Under the pieces are notes generated by a model that worked only from the letters and a program-made list of their open reading frames with translations, searched no databases and was not told where the DNA came from. The position numbers and the translations under genes are program-made. From Sorangium cellulosum So0157-2 (GTDB taxonomy: Bacteria; Myxococcota_A; Polyangia; Polyangiales; Polyangiaceae), in the NCBI RefSeq assembly GCF_000418325.1, contig NC_021658.1, positions 5,195,501-5,259,500 of the forward strand: a stretch of 64,000 bases of DNA. Reading direction: 5' to 3'. This document shows, piece by piece, positions 57,084-64,000 of the stretch (its first letter is position 1; each line of letters opens with the position of its first letter).

Positions 57084-58046
57084 ATGCTGGTCGGCATGTC
57101 GGCCCCCATCCGCAAGCCGGGCGACCCCACCGCGGCGCCGATCCCGGCCGAGGCCCCCCGGGCTCCCACCGAGGCTCAGTGGGCGGCGATGTCGCCCGCG
57201 CAGCGAGAGCAGGCCGTTCGAGCGCTCCTCGCCTCGGAGTCGCGGGAAGAGCTCGACGAGCGCGAGGCCATGGCCGAAGGGGACCCGCACCTCGACGCCA
57301 CGATGGAGGCGCGCGACACGCTCCGCGCGTGGTTCGGTCGGCGCGGGCGGCGCATCTACGTCGGCGCCGAGATCAAGGTCTACTACCCGGGCGAGAAGGG
57401 CTTCACGCCCGACGTGATCGCCGTGACCGACGTCGATCCCGGCCCGCGTCTCTGCTGGATGGTCAGCGCCGAAGGCAAGGGGATCGATCTGGCGATCGAA
57501 GTGCACTACGCCGGCGACTGGCGCAAGGACTTCGTCGACAACGTCGTGAGGTATGCGGCGCTCGGGATCCGCGAGTACTTCGTCTACGACATCCCGCGCG
57601 GGCACATCCGAGGCTACAGGCTGCCGTCCACAGGCGTGCGGCGCTACGAGAGCATCCCCTCGCGCATCGGGCGGTACCGATCGGAGGTCCTCGAGCTGGA
57701 ACTCACGGTGGAGTCAGGTCGGCTACGATTCTATGCGGACACGGCCGAGCTGGTCACCGCCAGCGAGCTGGTGGGCAAGCTGGAGAGGATGATCGAGGCC
57801 GCCGAGGCCCGGATCGAGCGAGAGCAGGCGCGGGCAGAGCAGGAGCAGGCGCGGGCAGAGCAGGCGTTGGGGCGGCTGTCGGCCGCGATCCTGATGATCC
57901 TCGGCGCGCGCGGCATCCCCGCGAGCGAGGAGGCGAGAGGCCGGATCCTGAGCGAGACGGAACTGAGCGTATTGGAACGATGGCTCCAGCAGGCGGCGAC
58001 CGCAACGGCGGTGGAAGAGCTGTTCCTGGAGTCGGCGGGCCGCTGA
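57084..58046 (+). CDS. Uma2-family (DUF820) PD-(D/E)xK nuclease-fold protein
   Basis: 320 residues from ATG 57084 (57096 possible). The nuclease-like core shows FTPDVIAVTDVD, LAIEVHYAGDWRKDFVDNVV and LGIREYFVYDIPRG, where the Asp, Glu and Lys of the PD-(D/E)xK site are placed as in Uma2 proteins. The C-terminal third is a charged coiled coil in which EREQARAEQEQARAEQ repeats. These genes are numerous in Sorangium and cyanobacteria, and their role is unclear. It starts 16 bp after the Wzy-type gene. Confidence 0.9.
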   Translation: MLVGMSAPIRKPGDPTAAPIPAEAPRAPTEAQWAAMSPAQREQAVRALLASESREELDEREAMAEGDPHLDATMEARDTLRAWFGRRGRRIYVGAEIKVYYPGEKGFTPDVIAVTDVDPGPRLCWMVSAEGKGIDLAIEVHYAGDWRKDFVDNVVRYAALGIREYFVYDIPRGHIRGYRLPSTGVRRYESIPSRIGRYRSEVLELELTVESGRLRFYADTAELVTASELVGKLERMIEAAEARIEREQARAEQEQARAEQALGRLSAAILMILGARGIPASEEARGRILSETELSVLERWLQQAATATAVEELFLESAGR

Positions 58047-58391
58047 CCGCGAGAGGCGAGCACGGCGATCCATCGTGATGCACCTCCACGACGGGCCGCG
58101 CCGCGAGGGCGCCATCGAGTCCGCGCTCGCGGGCGAGCGCGGCGTGCTGCCGGGCGTCTCGGGCCGGAGGAGACAGGGGGCGCGGCGCCGCGCGCAGACG
58201 GCGGCGGATCGAGGGGTGGACGAGCGCGACGGGGCGCTGGTAGCCTCGCCGGCGCTCGGATCGGACCGCTCGGCCAGAGCCGGCTCGGCTGGCGCGGCCG
58301 AGACGACCTCGCGCGGATCGGTCCCCACCCCTTGGCCTCGAATCGGCGGATCGGCAGCTCACCGGTCAGCCCCTGAAAGAAGAGAAGCGAG

Positions 58392-59039
58392 ATGCCCAAG
58401 ATCACGGTATGCGCATTTGGCTGGGTTCCGCCCTTTGCCCGGGGGCTGGTGCGCGATCTCCGCGTGCGCTGGGCGCTGGCCGAGGCGGGCCTCACCTACG
58501 AGGAGCGGCTCATCGGGAACGAGGAGCAGGCGTCCGGGGAGTACCGCCGCATTCAGCCGTTCGGGCAGGTGCCCGCCTACGAGGAGGACGGGCTCGTGAT
58601 GTTCGAGTCCGGCGCCATCGTGCTGCATATCGCCGAGCGCTCCGAGGCGCTGATGCCGTCCGATCCCGTCGGTCGGGCGCGCGCCACGTCGTGGATGTTC
58701 GCGGCGCTGAACACGATCGAGCCGCAGGTCCAGAGCCTCGCCGAGATCGACCTGTTCCATCCCAAGGAGGAATGGGCGCAGCTGCGCCGGCCGTCGGCGG
58801 TCAAGGCCGTCAAGGCGCGGCTGACGAAGCTGTCCGACTGGCTCGGCGAGCGGGACTACCTCGAGGATCGCTTCACCGCGGGGGACCTGCTCATGACCAC
58901 CGTGCTGCGCATCCTGCGCCATACGGAGCTCGTCGCGGAGATCCCGGCCCTCGAGGCGTACCGCCTGCGGTGTGAGGCGCGGCCGGCCTTCCAAAAGGCG
59001 CTCGCCGAGCACATGGCGCCCTTCGCGAAGCACGCGTAG
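58392..59039 (+). CDS. Glutathione S-transferase
   Basis: 215 residues; a purine-rich ribosome site (AGAAGAGAAGCGAG) precedes ATG 58392. The thioredoxin-like domain contains RRIQPFGQVPAYEEDGLVMF with the cis-proline and ESGAIVLHIAER for the gamma-glutamyl contact. The helical domain follows, with DYLEDRFTAGDLLMTTVL as the N-capping motif. Full length. Cytoplasmic detoxification or isomerisation enzyme; substrate unknown. Confidence 0.95.
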   Translation: MPKITVCAFGWVPPFARGLVRDLRVRWALAEAGLTYEERLIGNEEQASGEYRRIQPFGQVPAYEEDGLVMFESGAIVLHIAERSEALMPSDPVGRARATSWMFAALNTIEPQVQSLAEIDLFHPKEEWAQLRRPSAVKAVKARLTKLSDWLGERDYLEDRFTAGDLLMTTVLRILRHTELVAEIPALEAYRLRCEARPAFQKALAEHMAPFAKHA

Positions 59040-59302
59040 CCGCGCGCGCCAGCGGGCGAGCGCGGACGCGGCCGACGGGTCGTCGTATTCGCTGGGGGGC
59101 GCTCGCGCGTCGCCGGCGAGCGCGAAATCGGCATCTCCGGACGCCCATCAGGGGACAACGTACGATGCATTCAGCGCGGCCCGGAGCCCGGCGGCGCACG
59201 CCGTGAGCGGCGCCGCCGGAAAGCTCGCCCGGCGCTCGCCGGCGCGCGAGCCGCTGCACTCTGCCGTTGCCTCGCGCGGCGCATCGTGCTTTTGAAGATA
59301 GC

Positions 59303-60436
59303 GTGTCTTCGCTCGCCCAGCAGATCGCCGCGCTCCCCGCCCCGCTGCTCGCCCGCCTCCGGGCTCGAGGGTTCGACCCCGACCGTGTCGCCCGGTGGGC
59401 CGCGTCCATCGGCAAGGACCGGGACGCCCGCAACCGGCTCCCTGGCACGGTCGAGCCGCCCGCGCCCGGCGACGTCATGGAGCTGCCGGCCGAGGGCACG
59501 CCCGAGCACGCCCGCTGCCGCGAGGCGGGCCTTGCCGCGCTCCGGCGCGGCGAGGTCGCGCTCTGCGTCCTCGCGGGCGGGATGGCCACCCGGATGGGCG
59601 GCGTGGTCAAGGCGCTCGTGGAGGTGCTGCCCGGTCGGACCTTCCTCGACCTGCGCCTCGCCGAGAGCGATCACCTCCGGCGCGCGACGGGCGTCCCGGT
59701 GCCGCTGTGGCTGATGACCAGCGAGGCGACGAACGGCCCGATCCGCGAGGCGCTCGGCGCGCGCCTCGACGAGCAGGGCGATCTCTGCACCACGTTCGAG
59801 CAGCACGTCTCCCTGCGCCTCACCCCGGAAGGTGATCTGTTCCTCGACGAGGACGGCGAGCCGAGCGTCTATGCGACCGGTCACGGCGACCTGCCGGACG
59901 CGCTCCGGGAGAGCGGCGTCCTCGGCCGCTTCCTCGCGCGCGGCGGAAAGACCGTCTGGATCGCCAACCTCGACAACCTCGGCGCGACGGTGGATCCGGT
60001 CATCCTCGGCTGGCACCTCGGCCACGGCGGGCCCCTCACGGTCGAGGTGGTCGACAAGGGCGGCGACAAGGGGGGCGGCCCGTTGCGGTGGAACGGCCGT
60101 CCGGTGATCGCGGAGGACTTCCGGCTGCCGGTCGGCTTCGATCCGAAGGTGGTGCCGGTCTTCAACACCAACACCTTCCTTGCGAGCGCCGAGGCGCTCA
60201 GCGCGCTCGCGATGGACTGGGTCTACGTGGAGGTCGAGAAGAAGGTGGGAGATCGCAAGGCGATCCAGTTCGAGCGCATCTTGAACGAGATCACCTTCGG
60301 TCTCCCGGCCAGGTTCCTGCGTGTGCCTCGCGACGGGCTCGCGGCCCGGTTCCTTCCCGTTAAGGATACCGACGAACTGGAGCGGCGGCGGCCCGCGATC
60401 GAGGCGATCGCGCGAGCGCGGGGGTTTCTGGTCTGA
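59303..60436 (+). CDS. UTP--sugar-1-phosphate uridylyltransferase-like protein
   Basis: 377 residues from GTG 59303; a TTG at 59267 would add 12. VLAGGMATRMGGVVKALVEV (about 89-108) is the nucleotide-binding loop of the UDPGP-type pyrophosphorylases. WIANLDNLGATVDPVILG carries the metal Asp, and VPVFNTNTFLAS and VEVEKKVGDRKAIQFERI match the sugar-phosphate side. This family makes UDP-glucose or UDP-N-acetylhexosamine. It could feed the nearby exopolysaccharide genes, although 2 kb and other genes lie between. Confidence 0.88.
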   Translation: MSSLAQQIAALPAPLLARLRARGFDPDRVARWAASIGKDRDARNRLPGTVEPPAPGDVMELPAEGTPEHARCREAGLAALRRGEVALCVLAGGMATRMGGVVKALVEVLPGRTFLDLRLAESDHLRRATGVPVPLWLMTSEATNGPIREALGARLDEQGDLCTTFEQHVSLRLTPEGDLFLDEDGEPSVYATGHGDLPDALRESGVLGRFLARGGKTVWIANLDNLGATVDPVILGWHLGHGGPLTVEVVDKGGDKGGGPLRWNGRPVIAEDFRLPVGFDPKVVPVFNTNTFLASAEALSALAMDWVYVEVEKKVGDRKAIQFERILNEITFGLPARFLRVPRDGLAARFLPVKDTDELERRRPAIEAIARARGFLV

Positions 60437-60548
60437 GTCGAGGGGCAGCTGCGCGGGCGTGATGTGCCACGCTGTGCCGTGCGCGCCGGCGGAGGAGCCC
60501 TGAACTCCGCGAATCTTGCTGGTATGCAGGATGCTTCTCAATGGTCCA

Positions 60549-61823
60549 ATGACCATCAAGCCCTCTGATCCCGTTCATTTTCGGAGCGCATTCGCGCGCC
60601 GCCTGACCCGCGCGATCCTCGCCTCTGCGACGCTCGGTCTGGCGGTCGACAACGTCGCCTGCGCCAACGTGGTCATGGACGACCCCCCGCCGGGTGATGG
60701 CGGCGGCGGCGCGGGCGAGGATGGCTCGGGGGGGCGTGGTGGGATGGGCGGGGAGGGCGGCGGGGGCGCCGATGGCGTCACGACGGTGCAGGCCGGCGGC
60801 GTCTCGTGGGACGAGGAAGGAACGGTGTGCGTGGACCCCGGGGCCCAGGGGGGCGGAGGGCAGGGCGGCGTGGGAGGGCAGGGAGGCGCGGGTGGCTCCG
60901 GCGGCGTGTTTGCGGGCGCCTGCGAGCCGCTCGATCCCGCCGGCGCGAACGTCCCCCTCCCGCCGCCTGGGTGCTGGTACAGCAGCATCGGTGACGGCGT
61001 CTTTCGAAATGGCGAGTGCTGCTACGAGTTCACCGCGAGCTGCGGCGGATCGGGCCGGCCTTTTCTCGTGGGCGAGCGCGCCCGCACCGCGCGGGAGCAG
61101 CGGAGAGACGCGGGCGGGTGGGGCGGCGCGCCGCGCCCGGACCTCGCGGGGCTCGGGCAGGAGGCCCGCGCCGCGCTGGCCGAGGCGTGGCTCCGCGACG
61201 CCTTGCTCGAGCACGCATCGGTCGCCTCGTTCTCGCGGTTCGCGCTGGAGATGATGGCGGTCGGCGCCCCCGCCGAGATGCTGGCGGCCGCGCACGAGGC
61301 TGCGCGCGACGAGGTGCGCCACGCGGCGCTCTGCTTCGGGCTGGCGAGCGCGTATGCCGGCGCGGCGCTCGAGCCGGCGCCGTTCGCGTTCGGCGGCGTC
61401 GTCGAGGTCACGTCGGACCTGGCGGAGCTCGCGGCGCGCGCCGTGCGTGAAGGCTGCATCGGCGAGACGCTGGCGGCGGTGCAGGCCAGCGAGCAGCTCG
61501 CGCATGCGACCGACGCCGCGGTCCGGAGCGTCCTCGCGGCGATCGCGGACGACGAGGCGCGGCACGCCGAGCTCGCGTGGCGCTTCGTGGCCTGGGCGCT
61601 CCAGACGGGCGGGGAGGCGGTGCGCCGCGCGGTCGCGGCGGCCTTCGAGGCGGGCCTTGCCGCGCCATCGCCGTCCGCCGCGGCGACGGGCGCCTCCGCC
61701 GACGCGCTCGCTGCGCACGGTCGCCCCGGCGGCGCCGTGGTGGCCGCCTCGTGGAGCCGCGCGGTCGCGGAGGTCGTGACGCCTGCGATGCGTGCGCTGC
61801 TGTCAGCGCAGGCGGCGGGTTGA
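60549..61823 (+). CDS. Exported ferritin-like diiron-domain protein
   Basis: About 424 residues from ATG 60549 (60531 possible). A signal sequence (RRLTRAILASATLGLAV) precedes a Gly-rich linker (about 47-120) and a small Cys-containing segment. Residues about 205-360 are a four-helix ferritin-like bundle with iron ligands Glu221-His222, Glu255xxHis258, Glu302 or 306, and Glu336xxHis339. An exported ferritin-like bundle with a Gly-rich stalk is unusual. It stands immediately before the iron-linked region with two Fur-like sites. Oxidase or iron-binding role is inferred. Confidence 0.8.
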   Translation: MTIKPSDPVHFRSAFARRLTRAILASATLGLAVDNVACANVVMDDPPPGDGGGGAGEDGSGGRGGMGGEGGGGADGVTTVQAGGVSWDEEGTVCVDPGAQGGGGQGGVGGQGGAGGSGGVFAGACEPLDPAGANVPLPPPGCWYSSIGDGVFRNGECCYEFTASCGGSGRPFLVGERARTAREQRRDAGGWGGAPRPDLAGLGQEARAALAEAWLRDALLEHASVASFSRFALEMMAVGAPAEMLAAAHEAARDEVRHAALCFGLASAYAGAALEPAPFAFGGVVEVTSDLAELAARAVREGCIGETLAAVQASEQLAHATDAAVRSVLAAIADDEARHAELAWRFVAWALQTGGEAVRRAVAAAFEAGLAAPSPSAAATGASADALAAHGRPGGAVVAASWSRAVAEVVTPAMRALLSAQAAG

Positions 61824-62310
61824 GCCGACCCGGGTTGAGCCGACCCGGGTTGAGCTGATCCAACCAGAGTGCAACCGGCCCGACCCGGGTTGAGCTGGTT
61901 CACCCGACCCAGGTTGGCCGGACCCAGGTTGACCTGACCCAGGCTGACCTGACCCAGGCTGACCTGACCCAGGTTGACCGGACCCGGGTTGAGCGACCGA
62001 CCCGACCGACCCGACCCGGGTTGGGGACGCGATCGATCCCAACCCGGGTCCGTTCTGGTCGCGTCGGTTGTCCCCGGTCGCCTCAACCCGGGTCAGGTCG
62101 ACCCGAACCAGGTTGCGGCGCAACAGCGCAGCAATCCGACCCGGGTTGGGGTCACGCCCCAACCCGCACGCCCCAACCCGGGTTGGGTCTGGGTTGCCTC
62201 AACCCGGGTCAGGTCGCAGCGACCCGACCCGGGTTGAGGCATGGCGCCAACCCCGGTCAGCGCTGGGTTGCCTCCGGGTCGCCTCAACCTGGGTCAGGTC
62301 AGGTCAGGTC
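61816..62310. repeat. Dispersed ACCCGGGTTGAG-type repeat cluster
   Basis: About 500 bp made mostly of near-palindromic AACCCGGGTT cores: eleven with CCCGGG and more with CCAGG or CCTGGG. The first half mostly has one orientation (cgacccgggttgag), the second half mostly the reverse (ctcaacccgggtc). Some parts have 15-bp periodicity (gacccaggctgacct). No stop codons occur in several frames, so ORFs here are artefacts. It fills the whole gap between the ferritin-like gene and the first Fur-like promoter. Confidence 0.9.
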
Positions 62311-62345
62311 GGGTCGGATCGAGTCGCCGCGCCCCGCGAAATTTC

Positions 62346-62375
62346 TTGACCCGCCCTCCCCCTTCACCGTATCTT
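62346..62375 (+). promoter_or_regulatory. Likely sigma-70 type promoter
   Basis: TTGACC at 62346-62351 and TATCTT at 62370-62375 are 18 bp apart. A start site about seven bases downstream would fall at 62382-62384, that is on the ATG of the small ORF, so the transcript would be leaderless or nearly so. A Fur-like site overlaps this point. Confidence 0.55.
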
Positions 62376-62379
62376 TATT

Positions 62380-62398
62380 GAAAATGAAGATCATTATC
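62380..62398 (+). promoter_or_regulatory. Fur-box-like operator 1
   Basis: GAAAATGAAGATCATTATC matches 16 of 19 positions of the classical Fur box GATAATGATAATCATTATC. It covers the start codon of the 46-codon ORF and lies just after the -10 element, the normal place for iron-dependent repression. Confidence 0.7.
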
Positions 62399-62524
62399 AA
62401 TCCAAGGCGCGCTCTGGCGGGGTTTGAGGACGGCCTGGTTACCTTCTGGCGGCAGCTCTCGCTTCGCGACGCCGGGTGCCGTGCATTTCGCGGCGTGGCG
62501 GGCGGCGGGGGGAGGCGCTCGTGA
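62384..62524 (+). CDS. 46-residue small protein under a Fur-like site
   Basis: Starts at ATG 62384 inside the Fur-like box. The product starts MKIIINPRRALAGFEDGLV and ends in a Gly/Arg tail (GGGGRRS). There is no ribosome site, in keeping with a leaderless transcript. Its TGA overlaps the GTG of the next gene (GTGA at 62521-62524), which supports real translation. Not a member of any small-protein family I know (not HemP). It could be a leader peptide for the downstream gene. Confidence 0.5.
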   Translation: MKIIINPRRALAGFEDGLVTFWRQLSLRDAGCRAFRGVAGGGGRRS

Positions 62525-63204
62525 AGGGCGGTCCGGCAGCGCCGTCGCCGATGGTCGGCGAGCGCGCAGCGGCCCTTCGGGGGTGGGGGAGCGACGCCCC
62601 GCCGCTCGGTGCAGCGCTCGTGCGCTCGCTCGCCCCCGCGCGAGCCTCGCTCGGGCTCGCCGGCTCGCACCCGTGGCATTGCTCGCCGCGCGTCCTCCGG
62701 CTGATCGTGGCGCTCGCGCTCTCGTGCGACGCCATCGGCGCCCTGGTGAGCGCCGCGGTGGGAAGAGAGGACGGCGCCGTCGCAGAGGAGCCGTCCGGCG
62801 AGGCGTTGCGCGTCCTCATCGACCGCGCGCTGACGAACGCCCGCGCGGCGCGCCGGCTCGCGAGCGCGCTCGACGCCGTGCTCGCCGGCGAGGTGCGCAC
62901 CTACCGTGGGCTCTGCGTCGCGGCGCTCGCCGCCCGCTGGGCAACCGCGCGCGCCGCTGCGCCGGCGAGGGAAGCGGCGGCGCTCCTCTGGGCGAGCGCG
63001 CGAACGTCAGGCTCGCCGATGCGCTTCCTCGAAGAGCGCATCGCCGACGACATCGAGCTCCGCGCGCTCCGCGCCATGACGACGTCGATGAAGGCGGCCG
63101 GCGCGCGACGCTGGGCCAACCCGACGCGCCTGACGCGCCGCTCCGGCGAGCGACCGGCCGAACGAGGCCTTCGACCGGTCGCCCTTGCCGGGAGAGGGCG
63201 TTAG
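62521..63204 (+). CDS. Hypothetical protein coupled to the small ORF
   Basis: 227 residues from GTG 62521, overlapping the stop of the small ORF by GTGA. Ala/Arg/Leu-rich and mostly helical; HPWHCSPRVLRLIVALALSC is the only hydrophobic part (about 55-75) and may be amphipathic. FLEERIADDIELRALRAM is a charged helix near the end. No iron or DNA-binding motif is evident. It presumably belongs to the iron-responsive transcript. A start at 62476 or 62551 cannot be excluded. Confidence 0.55.
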   Translation: MKGGPAAPSPMVGERAAALRGWGSDAPPLGAALVRSLAPARASLGLAGSHPWHCSPRVLRLIVALALSCDAIGALVSAAVGREDGAVAEEPSGEALRVLIDRALTNARAARRLASALDAVLAGEVRTYRGLCVAALAARWATARAAAPAREAAALLWASARTSGSPMRFLEERIADDIELRALRAMTTSMKAAGARRWANPTRLTRRSGERPAERGLRPVALAGRGR

Positions 63205-63266
63205 CAGCCTCACCGCGGTGGCGTCGTCGTCCAGGTGCTGGGCACGCCGACGGTTCACGCCGCCGG

Positions 63267-63322
63267 TCAACCTGGTTGAGGCCGCAGGTTGAGGCAGCAG
63301 GTCGAACCTGGTTGAGGTCGCA
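63267..63322. repeat. Second small cluster of AACCTGGTTGAG repeats
   Basis: caacctggttgagg occurs at about 63267 and gaacctggttgagg at about 63304, with shorter caggttgagg copies between. They belong to the same repeat family as 61816-62310 and again stand directly before a Fur-like site. Confidence 0.8.
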
Positions 63323-63365
63323 GAGCGCCGAGTCGCCAACTTGACAAGCAATCCACAGATCTGTC

Positions 63366-64000
63366 ATGAAAATGAAAATGACTTTCAATGTCGACCAGGC
63401 CCCTTCGTTTGCGCGACGCGAGCTCGCGGGCGTCGCCGCGTGCGCCTACGCCTCCGACGCGTTCCCGGACCTCGGGTTCCACGACGAGGAGGCCCGCCAT
63501 CTCGCGCGCCTGCTCGAGGTCGAGCGCGCCGGCTTCACCGAGCAGGAGCTCCGCCCGCTCGCGGCCCGCGCCCGGCTCGTGGACGACGTCGTGCACGACT
63601 TCTTCCGCCGTCACCCGGACGGCCTGGCCATCGGGCTCTTCACCGGCCCGTGCACGCGATTCTCACGCATCGACAACGGCCTGCTCCACTGGATCGATAT
63701 CGACGTCCCCCGCGTGGTCGCCTGGAAGCGCCCGCGCGCCCCTCGCACGCCGCGGTACGCCCTGGCCGCCGCGTCCCCTGGCTGCGATCACTGGATCGAT
63801 CAGCTCTCCGACGCGCGCGGCTGGCCCACGTTGATCCTCGGCCTCGGCCTCTTCTCCCAGCTCGGCCCCGAGCGGATCTCCGCCTTCTTGACCCAGGCCT
63901 CCCTGCGCCTCGAGCGAGATGTGGAGCTCCTGCTCGACGCGACCCCCTGCCTCCGCCTTCGCCCCGCCACCGCGCGGGGCGCGCGCCACGTGGAGCTCCA
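63366..64000 (+). CDS. LCM/TcmP-type SAM methyltransferase, 3' end outside window
   Basis: At least 211 residues; runs off the right edge. Three in-frame ATGs (63366, 63372, 63378) lie in the Fur-like box. GLAIGLFTGPCTRFSRIDNG is a degenerate form of the SAM-binding GLDTRFYRL region of leucine-carboxyl/TcmP methyltransferases, followed by WIDIDVPRVVAWKR, as in the family's EVDLP strand. In other bacteria such enzymes methylate polyketides or siderophore-like compounds; here iron control is suggested by the operator. The start choice is uncertain. Confidence 0.75.
   Translation, partial: MKMKMTFNVDQAPSFARRELAGVAACAYASDAFPDLGFHDEEARHLARLLEVERAGFTEQELRPLAARARLVDDVVHDFFRRHPDGLAIGLFTGPCTRFSRIDNGLLHWIDIDVPRVVAWKRPRAPRTPRYALAAASPGCDHWIDQLSDARGWPTLILGLGLFSQLGPERISAFLTQASLRLERDVELLLDATPCLRLRPATARGARHVEL
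63368..63386 (+). promoter_or_regulatory. Fur-box-like operator 2
   Basis: GAAAATGAAAATGACTTTC matches 14 of 19 positions of the Fur box. It overlaps the cluster of ATG codons that starts the last gene. TTGACA at 63341-63346 could be the -35 element; the -10 is unclear. Confidence 0.5.

Noticed and set aside
61803..62237. ORFs in the ACCCGGG repeat region
   Set aside because: They arise from stop-free short repeats in both directions; no ribosome sites or domains.
63007..63351. Minus-strand ORFs near 63 kb
   Set aside because: No export, enzyme or DNA-binding motif, and they overlap the repeat cluster and the Fur-linked gene.

Overview
The window is very GC-rich DNA, and almost every frame on both strands is open. 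It carries two large serine/threonine kinases of the myxobacterial HRDxTP type, many lipoproteins with Gly-rich linkers, a Dickkopf-like Cys-rich protein, exopolysaccharide genes and few operons. This suggests a large-genome myxobacterium (Myxococcota, Polyangiales, Sorangium/Polyangium-like); the taxon is inferred from style, not from a marker gene. No rRNA, tRNA, intact insertion sequence, phage or CRISPR array was seen.

Layout. 1-5.3 kb: end of a lipoprotein, an unknown protein, a membrane-anchored Ser/Thr kinase and a TPR protein. 5.3-9.1 kb: a Pro/Tyr-rich membrane protein, type II NADH dehydrogenase, a DUF2505-type protein and a small response regulator whose tail was altered by a 41-bp duplication. 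9.2-15.0 kb: a second kinase with a 21-copy hexapeptide repeat outside the membrane, a PLP aminotransferase and a large multipass membrane protein. 15.0-21.5 kb: sparse, repeat-rich DNA, an orphan terminator, a lipoprotein, an isoaspartyl peptidase, aroA (shikimate pathway) and the Cys-rich protein. 21.8-27.6 kb: an unknown protein plus a lipoprotein hydrolase, a chimeric broken nitroreductase/ferredoxin gene behind a palindromic operator, a PL11 rhamnogalacturonan lyase lipoprotein and an AraC regulator. 27.9-35.5 kb: a secreted LamG/CBM/dipeptidase-like protein, a cytochrome-like lipoprotein, a methyltransferase plus TauD-type dioxygenase pair and an anchored cytochrome c.

35.5-40.0 kb: a ten-unit 43-bp tandem array sits between convergent genes. 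Beside it is a two-gene operon: a TolB-like propeller protein, translationally coupled to a polytopic protein with an HExxH domain that is frameshifted in this sequence. 40.1-41.4 kb: wreckage of a NACHT ATPase gene, a VOC protein, and a strongly structured non-coding stretch ending in a textbook terminator. 41.4-46 kb: an O-methyltransferase, a GH13 lipoprotein and a cytochrome P450. 46-53.4 kb: a propeller lipoprotein, a GNAT, an AraC regulator with a nitrilase, an aspartic-protease-like lipoprotein, and a VOC/hydrolase pair. 53.4-58 kb: a metallopeptidase lipoprotein, Wza-type export protein and divergent Wzy/ligase (exopolysaccharide), then a Uma2 nuclease. 58.4-61.8 kb: GST, a UDP-sugar pyrophosphorylase-like enzyme and an exported ferritin-like protein.

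The right end (61.8-64 kb) looks like an iron-responsive island. Two Fur-box-like sites overlap start codons: one before a 46-codon ORF that overlaps a second gene by GTGA, the other before a methyltransferase that runs off the window. Both are preceded by the same family of ACCCGGGTTGAG-like repeats. The best candidates for something undescribed are this Fur/repeat island, the structured RNA near 41.3 kb, the 43-bp array, and the membrane HExxH operon.
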